Below the pieces are notes generated by a model. That model was given only the letters and a program-made list of their open reading frames with translations, did no database searches and was not told the DNA's origin. Below, piece by piece: positions 31,422 to 36,063 of a stretch of 36,063 nucleotides of DNA. The translations under genes and the position numbers were made by a program. This stretch comes from Streptomyces sp. NRRL S-118 (GTDB taxonomy: Bacteria > Actinomycetota > Actinomycetes > Streptomycetales > Streptomycetaceae). The stretch is taken from NCBI RefSeq assembly GCF_000716335.1, contig NZ_KL591008.1, forward strand, positions 324,188-360,250, given 5' to 3'. The first letter of the stretch is position 1. Each line of letters starts with the position of its first letter.

Positions 31422-32636
31422 ATGGACTTCGACTCGCTCGACGGAATCCAGCGCGACCCCTACCCCCTGTACGAGCGGGCCCGGAGCACCCCCGGCCTCA
31501 CCTTCGTACCCGACCTCGACGCCTGGCTCGTCGCCCGCGACGCCGACGTACGGGAAGTGCTGTTACAGCCCGACACGTTCTCGTCCGCCGGAGCGCTGCG
31601 GCCCGACGTCACCCCCGGACCGGCCGCCCTCGCCGTCCTCGCCCGGGGTCTCGGCAACCGCCCGACCGTCGTCACCACCGACGGCCACGCCCACCGGCGC
31701 CTGCGCGCGCCGCTCAACAGCGGCCTGTCCGCCGCCAGGACCGCCGCCCTCCGCCCGTACATGGCCGAGCAGGCCGCCGCGCTCGTCGACGGCTTCGCGG
31801 GTGACGGCCGCACCGAGCTGATGACCGCGTACGCCCGCAAGCTGCCCGGCGCCGTGATCGGCCGCCTCATCGGACTCGACCCCGCCGACGTACCCGCTGC
31901 CGTGCACGGCAGCCACCGCGCCGAACAGCTCCTCTTCCGGCTCATGCCCGAGGCGGAACAGGTCGCCGCGGCCGAGGACGTCGTCGCCCTCCAGCACCTC
32001 CTCGACCGCTGCGTACGCGCCCGGCGCGCCGAGCCCCGCGCCGACCTGTGCTCCACCCTCGTCGCCGCGCTCGCCCCCGGGACCGGCGAGCTCACCCCCG
32101 ACCAGCGCAACGAGCTGGTCTCCAGCCTCCAGAACTTCCTCATCGCCGGGCACCTGACCACCACCGCGCTCATCGGCACCACCCTGCTGCACCTCCTGCG
32201 CCACCGGGACCAGTGGGAGCGGCTCCGCGCCGAGCCCGCCCTGATCCCCGCGGCCGTCGAGGAGGCCGCCCGCTACGACAGCGCCGTGCAGGGCTTCCGC
32301 CGCACCACCACCCGCCCCGTCACCCTCGCCGGCACCCGACTGCCCGCCCACGCCACCGTCTTCGTGGCCTACGGCTCCGCCAACCGCGACAAGGCGCGCC
32401 ACGCGCGCGCCGACACCTTCGACATCACCCGGCCCGCCGGCCGCCACGTCGCCTTCGGTCACGGAGCCCACGGTTGCCCCGGCTCCCATCTCGCCCGCAT
32501 CCAACTCCGGCTCACCCTGGAGCTGTTCACCCGGCGCCTGCCGGCGCTGCGCCTCGACCCCGGCCACGCCGTGACGATGCGGCCCACGCTGATCCACCGC
32601 TCACCCGAGGCCCTCCACCTCGTCTGGGAGGCGTAG
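31422..32636 (+). CDS. Cytochrome P450 with a TTA codon and atypical I-helix
   Basis: A 404-residue soluble P450. The haem loop is FGHGAHGCPG with axial C352, and ExxR is EAAR in VEEAARYDSA. The I-helix reads AGHLTTTAL (A242-T248), with Leu at the place usually held by the acidic residue of AGxE/DT, so proton delivery may differ. Codon 48 (31563-31565) is TTA, which needs the bldA leucyl-tRNA; no other TTA was found in the genes of this window. ATG 31422 follows GGAGG (31407-31411). ATG 31386 would add 12 residues. It overlaps the convergent DUF309 gene by 36 bases. The substrate is unknown; sequence style is that of Streptomyces secondary-metabolite P450s. Confidence 0.92.
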   Translation: MDFDSLDGIQRDPYPLYERARSTPGLTFVPDLDAWLVARDADVREVLLQPDTFSSAGALRPDVTPGPAALAVLARGLGNRPTVVTTDGHAHRRLRAPLNSGLSAARTAALRPYMAEQAAALVDGFAGDGRTELMTAYARKLPGAVIGRLIGLDPADVPAAVHGSHRAEQLLFRLMPEAEQVAAAEDVVALQHLLDRCVRARRAEPRADLCSTLVAALAPGTGELTPDQRNELVSSLQNFLIAGHLTTTALIGTTLLHLLRHRDQWERLRAEPALIPAAVEEAARYDSAVQGFRRTTTRPVTLAGTRLPAHATVFVAYGSANRDKARHARADTFDITRPAGRHVAFGHGAHGCPGSHLARIQLRLTLELFTRRLPALRLDPGHAVTMRPTLIHRSPEALHLVWEA

Positions 32637-33146
32637 CCGCGGCGCCACCGCCACCGGATCCACGCCCGAGGCGCCCGTGCCGGGGACGACACCCGCCGCC
32701 GGACCGGCCGCCCCGCCGCCCTCCAGCCGGTCCGCCAGCTCACCCGCCCACGACACCAGCCCGCCCACATCGATCCCGTGACGGGGCGAGAAGGCGCGGA
32801 TCCGGTCCGCGCCGCGCCGCAGCAGCCGCGCCCCGCCCTCCGCGTTGCCGCGCGCCGCGTGCGTCAGCCCCACCGCCAGCTGGGCCAGCCCCCGCCACAG
32901 CTCGCGCTCGCCCTCCTCGCCGCACGACTTCCACGCGTCCTCGAAGACCTCGTGCGCATGGAACGGAAGCCCCGCGTCCAGCAGCCGCTGCGCCTCCCGC
33001 AGGGTCTCCTCCGGCGTACGCTCCACCCCCTCCGGCTGCCGATCGACCCCCGCCGCCCCGTACGGCAGCGGCCGTCCCAGCCCGTCACGGGGGCGCGCGT
33101 TGCGTGCGCGCCCCTCGGTGTCGCGGTCCCTTCGCGTCCTGTTCAC
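32601..33146 (-). CDS. DUF309-family protein
   Basis: A 181-residue protein with a central DUF309 helical domain (about 45-115). The hallmark AGLPFHAHEVFEDAWKSC is followed by ERELWRGLAQLAVGLTHAAR and GGARLLRRGADRIRAF. The conserved His and Glu of HAHEVFE suggest a metal or small-ligand site, but no activity is known. The N-terminal 40 and C-terminal 30 residues look disordered. The start is a GTG (33146) with only a weak GAGG nearby, so the true start may be further in. It is convergent with the P450 and divergent from the STAND ATPase. Confidence 0.82.
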   Translation of the reverse strand: MNRTRRDRDTEGRARNARPRDGLGRPLPYGAAGVDRQPEGVERTPEETLREAQRLLDAGLPFHAHEVFEDAWKSCGEEGERELWRGLAQLAVGLTHAARGNAEGGARLLRRGADRIRAFSPRHGIDVGGLVSWAGELADRLEGGGAAGPAAGVVPGTGASGVDPVAVAPRLRLPDEVEGLG

Positions 33147-33259
33147 GCCTCAATTGTCACCCTTCCGGCGGGGTCGCTCCCAACCGTGTCCGCCACCCGG
33201 GTCACCGAGCTACTCTCGGGTCGAGGAGCGCCGTGCGGACTTCGTGGGGAGGGAAGCCG

Positions 33260-35914
33260 ATGCTGCCGTCCCGGCCGGAACACCGGCCAGCCGTACCGTT
33301 GTTGGAGCGGGAGCCCGAGCTCGCCGCGGCCGCCCGCGCCGTGGCGGCGCTGTGCGGGAGCGGCGGCTCCGGCGGGCTGCTGGTCTACCGGGGTGAAGCC
33401 GGCATCGGCAAGACGTCCCTGCTCGACGCCGTCCGCCGGCTCGCCGCGGACCGCTGCACCGTCCGGTCGGCACGCGGCGGTGAGACCGTCACGTCCGTCG
33501 CCTTCCACGTCATACGGCAGCTGCTGCAGCCCGCCCTCGCCGCGTACGGTGACGACGACCTCCGGCGGCTGTTCGGCGACCGGTACGACATCACCGCCCC
33601 GGCCCTCGGCGTCGCCCCGCCCCGCGCGCCGCTCACCGACCCGCAGGGCGTCCGCGACGGGCTCGACTGGGTGGTCGCGCGCCTCGCCGAACGCCACCGC
33701 GGCCGCCCCCTCGTGCTGCTCGTCGACGACGCGCACTGGGCGGACGCCGAATCGCTGGCCTGGCTCGACTCCTTCGCCGTCGGCCTGCCGGCCCTGCCGC
33801 TGCTGATCGTCCTCGCGCACCGCCCGGAGGTGCGGGCCGAGCCCGCCGCGACCCTGCTCGGCAGGCTCGGCGAAGCGGCCAGGCTGCGCGTCACCCTGCA
33901 CGCCCTCACCGGGGACGCCACCGCCGACCTGACCCGGGCCACCCTCGGCGACGCCGCGGACGACGCCTTCTGCCGCGCGGTGTGGTCCGTCACCGGCGGC
34001 AACCCCTACGAGACGGTCGAGCTGCTCGCCAAGGTCCAGGACCGCGCGCTGCCGCCCGTCGAAGGGTCCGCCGACCGGCTGCGCGACCTGGCCGCCTCCG
34101 CCCGTGGAAGAGGACTCGTCGCACGGCTGGAACGGCTCGGCACCGGCCCCACCCGCTTCGCCTGGGCCGCCGCCGTGCTCGGCACCGACATCTCGCAGGG
34201 CCTGGCGGCCACCCTCGCCGGAATGACCCCCGGCGAGGCCGAAGGCTGCACCCAGCGCCTGCGGGAGGCCCGTATCGTCACCGGCTCCGACCCCCTGGAG
34301 TTCGTCCACCCGCTCATCGCCTCGGCCATATACCGCTCCATCCCGCCCGCCACCCGCACCGCCATGCACGGCCGGGCCGCCTGGGCCGTCACCCGCGCCG
34401 GGCTGGGCGCGGCGGCCGCCTCCCGCCACCTGCTCGAAACCCACCCCGACGACGACGAGGAAGTCGTCGCCCAGCTGCGCGAGGCCGCCCACGAGTACCT
34501 GGCCCTCGGCGCCCCTGCCGCCGCCCGCCGCTGCCTGGAACGCGCCCTGCAGGAACCGCCGTCCCCCCACACGTACGCCCAAGTGCTGTACGAACTGGGC
34601 TGCGCCGCCCTCCTCACCTCGCCGTCCGCCACCGTGCGGCACCTGCGCTCCGCCCTCGACCTGCCCGGCCTCGGCGAGGAACTGCGCACCGACGCCACCT
34701 GCCGCCTGGCCCAGGCTCTGGCCCACAGCGACCGGTTGCCCGAGGCGGCCCAGTCCGTCGCGGCGGAGGCCGCCCGCACCCCGCCCGGCCCGGCCCGTAC
34801 GCGCCTGCAGGCCGCCCACTTCATGTACGAGGGGTTCCAGGCAGCCGAGGAGGACGGAGCCGGCCGCTCCCGCCGCCTCGCGGAGCTCGCCGGGCCCCTC
34901 CGGGGCGCCGACAACGCCGAACGCGCCCTGCTGTCGCTGCGCGCCTTCGACGCGATGCTGCGCGGCGAGAACGCCGACCTCGTCCTGGACCTGTGCGCAC
35001 GCTCCCTCGTCGACGGCCGCCCGGCGCGCGGCATGGGCTGGACCGACACCGAGTGGGGCTTCGAGACACCCGCCATGGTCGGCATCGCGTACGCCTTCAC
35101 CGATCGGCCCGACCAGGCGCGCACCCTGTTCGAGGAGGCGGTGCGCGCCTTCGAGATCTCCGGCTGGAGCGGCGCCCACCTCGCCTTCGCCCACACCCTG
35201 CTCGGGCTGGCCCACCGCCGCCGCGGCGCCCTCGTGGAGGCGGAGAGCTTCCTGCGCGAGGCCCTGCGCCTCGCGGACCGCCTCGGCACCGGGCTGACCG
35301 TCCAATGGGACGCGGTCAGCCTGCTCATCGACACGCTGCTGGCCCGTGGCCGGGTGACCGAGGCCCGCGGCGTGGCGGACCACTACCGCTTCGGGCCGCC
35401 CTGGCCCAGCGCGATGGTCATGCCCGACGCTCCGTGCGTCCACGGCCGGCTGCTGCTCGCCGAAGGGCGCACCGACGAGGCCGTCACCGAACTCGAGGCG
35501 GCGGGCCGCGCCTTGGAGCACCGGGACCGGCACAACGGCGTCTGGGCGCCCTGGGCCTGCGACCTCGCCCGCGCGCTCGCCGCCGACGACCCCTCGCGCG
35601 CCGCCCGCCACGCCACCCGCGCCCGCCTCCACGCCGAACGCTTCGGCACCGACACCGCCGTCGGGGAGGCCCTGCGCTGCGCGGCCCTGTTCGCCCGCCC
35701 GGAGGAGGCCGTCCACCTGCTGGCGCAGGCGGTCCACCACCTGGAGACCTCCCCGTCCGCGTACGAACACGCGCTGGCCCGGTACGACCACGGCCTGGCT
35801 CTCGGCTCCCCGGCGGAGCTCACCCACGCCGTCGACCTGGCCACCGCCTGCGGCGCGGACGCGCTGGCGACCCGCGCACTGATGGCCCGGGAGTCGGTCC
35901 TGCGCCGGAAGTGA
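33260..35914 (+). CDS. LAL-like STAND AAA ATPase lacking the C-terminal LuxR HTH
   Basis: An 884-residue protein. N-terminal AAA_16 ATPase: LLEREPELAAAARAVAALCG, Walker A GEAGIGKTSLL (45-55), Walker B LVLLVDDAHWADAESLAWLD, sensor VLAHRPEV, then GGNPYETVELLA. The remaining 550 residues are TPR-like helical repeats (for example GAPAAARRCLERAL, AFTDRPDQARTLFEEAVRAF, RRGALVEAESFLREALRLAD). Classical LAL regulators continue about 70 residues into a LuxR DNA-binding HTH; here the protein stops at RESVLRRK, 53 bases before a tRNA-Pro. It may regulate through a partner, or be truncated. The ATG at 33260 follows GGGGAGGGAAG. No TTA codon. Confidence 0.88.
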   Translation: MLPSRPEHRPAVPLLEREPELAAAARAVAALCGSGGSGGLLVYRGEAGIGKTSLLDAVRRLAADRCTVRSARGGETVTSVAFHVIRQLLQPALAAYGDDDLRRLFGDRYDITAPALGVAPPRAPLTDPQGVRDGLDWVVARLAERHRGRPLVLLVDDAHWADAESLAWLDSFAVGLPALPLLIVLAHRPEVRAEPAATLLGRLGEAARLRVTLHALTGDATADLTRATLGDAADDAFCRAVWSVTGGNPYETVELLAKVQDRALPPVEGSADRLRDLAASARGRGLVARLERLGTGPTRFAWAAAVLGTDISQGLAATLAGMTPGEAEGCTQRLREARIVTGSDPLEFVHPLIASAIYRSIPPATRTAMHGRAAWAVTRAGLGAAAASRHLLETHPDDDEEVVAQLREAAHEYLALGAPAAARRCLERALQEPPSPHTYAQVLYELGCAALLTSPSATVRHLRSALDLPGLGEELRTDATCRLAQALAHSDRLPEAAQSVAAEAARTPPGPARTRLQAAHFMYEGFQAAEEDGAGRSRRLAELAGPLRGADNAERALLSLRAFDAMLRGENADLVLDLCARSLVDGRPARGMGWTDTEWGFETPAMVGIAYAFTDRPDQARTLFEEAVRAFEISGWSGAHLAFAHTLLGLAHRRRGALVEAESFLREALRLADRLGTGLTVQWDAVSLLIDTLLARGRVTEARGVADHYRFGPPWPSAMVMPDAPCVHGRLLLAEGRTDEAVTELEAAGRALEHRDRHNGVWAPWACDLARALAADDPSRAARHATRARLHAERFGTDTAVGEALRCAALFARPEEAVHLLAQAVHHLETSPSAYEHALARYDHGLALGSPAELTHAVDLATACGADALATRALMARESVLRRK

Positions 35915-35916
35915 GG

Positions 35917-35922
35917 TAAAGT
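35917..35922 (+). promoter_or_regulatory. Candidate -10 element of the second tRNA-Pro gene
   Basis: TAAAGT in GTGAGGTAAAGT begins two bases after the LAL-like stop and ends 46 bases before the tRNA, the same distance as TATTGT ahead of copy 1. The tRNA promoter therefore overlaps the very end of the ATPase gene. Confidence 0.4.
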
Positions 35923-35967
35923 CTCCCTGCGCGCGCACCACGGCCACCGGCCGGGTGAACCGCGCAC

Positions 35968-36041
<74 letters not shown>

Positions 36042-36063
36042 CTTGCGGAGTAGCAGGTCGGAG

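Overview
The window is high-GC actinobacterial chromosome, almost certainly Streptomyces. The evidence is extreme third-position GC bias, GTG starts, a conservon (cvnABCD), mycothiol-dependent formaldehyde metabolism, a streptogrisin-type protease, a c-di-AMP (ydaO-type) riboswitch ahead of a LysM/M23 peptidase, and one rare TTA leucine codon. No phage, transposase, integrase, CRISPR or plasmid genes were seen.

Layout. (1) 1-2760: the end of a hopanoid-type operon, with the C-terminus of DXS, an HpnO-like aminotransferase, an XRE-cupin regulator behind tandem palindromes, and a 39-residue membrane protein. (2) 2761-6442: a CX5R phosphatase on the minus strand, a long control region with the riboswitch, the LysM/M23 peptidase and an SGNH hydrolase. 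(3) 6443-9210: a repeat-rich spacer, a NAPE-PLD-like metallo-hydrolase, and a divergent SRPBCC/TetR pair sharing a twin operator. (4) 9211-13391: conservon cvnA-B-C-D plus a translationally coupled GAF gene, closed by a strong terminator. (5) 13413-16932: an acyl-CoA dehydrogenase lacking the usual catalytic Glu, AraC and VOC genes, a YjbR protein and tRNA-Pro(GGG). (6) 16933-25346: a P450, a TOPRIM protein, a secreted Asp-box beta-propeller, a damaged NACHT ATPase and a secreted serine protease with a chitin-binding tail. (7) 25386-28272: an mscR-MBL operon for formaldehyde detoxification, followed by an IclR regulator. (8) 28480-36041: DUF488, an EamA-type transporter and PAP2 pair, TetR with a three-half-site operator, a TTA-containing P450, DUF309, a LAL-like STAND ATPase without its HTH, and a second, identical tRNA-Pro(GGG).

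Functional threads are envelope and lipid biology (hopanoids, cell-wall peptidase, PAP2), G-protein-style signalling (conservon), secreted degradation (protease, propeller) and formaldehyde detoxification. Oddities are concentrated between the two tRNA-Pro copies, which lie 19.1 kb apart in direct orientation. They include a NACHT gene that seems to have lost its membrane region and frame, and a regulator-like ATPase that stops just before the second tRNA.
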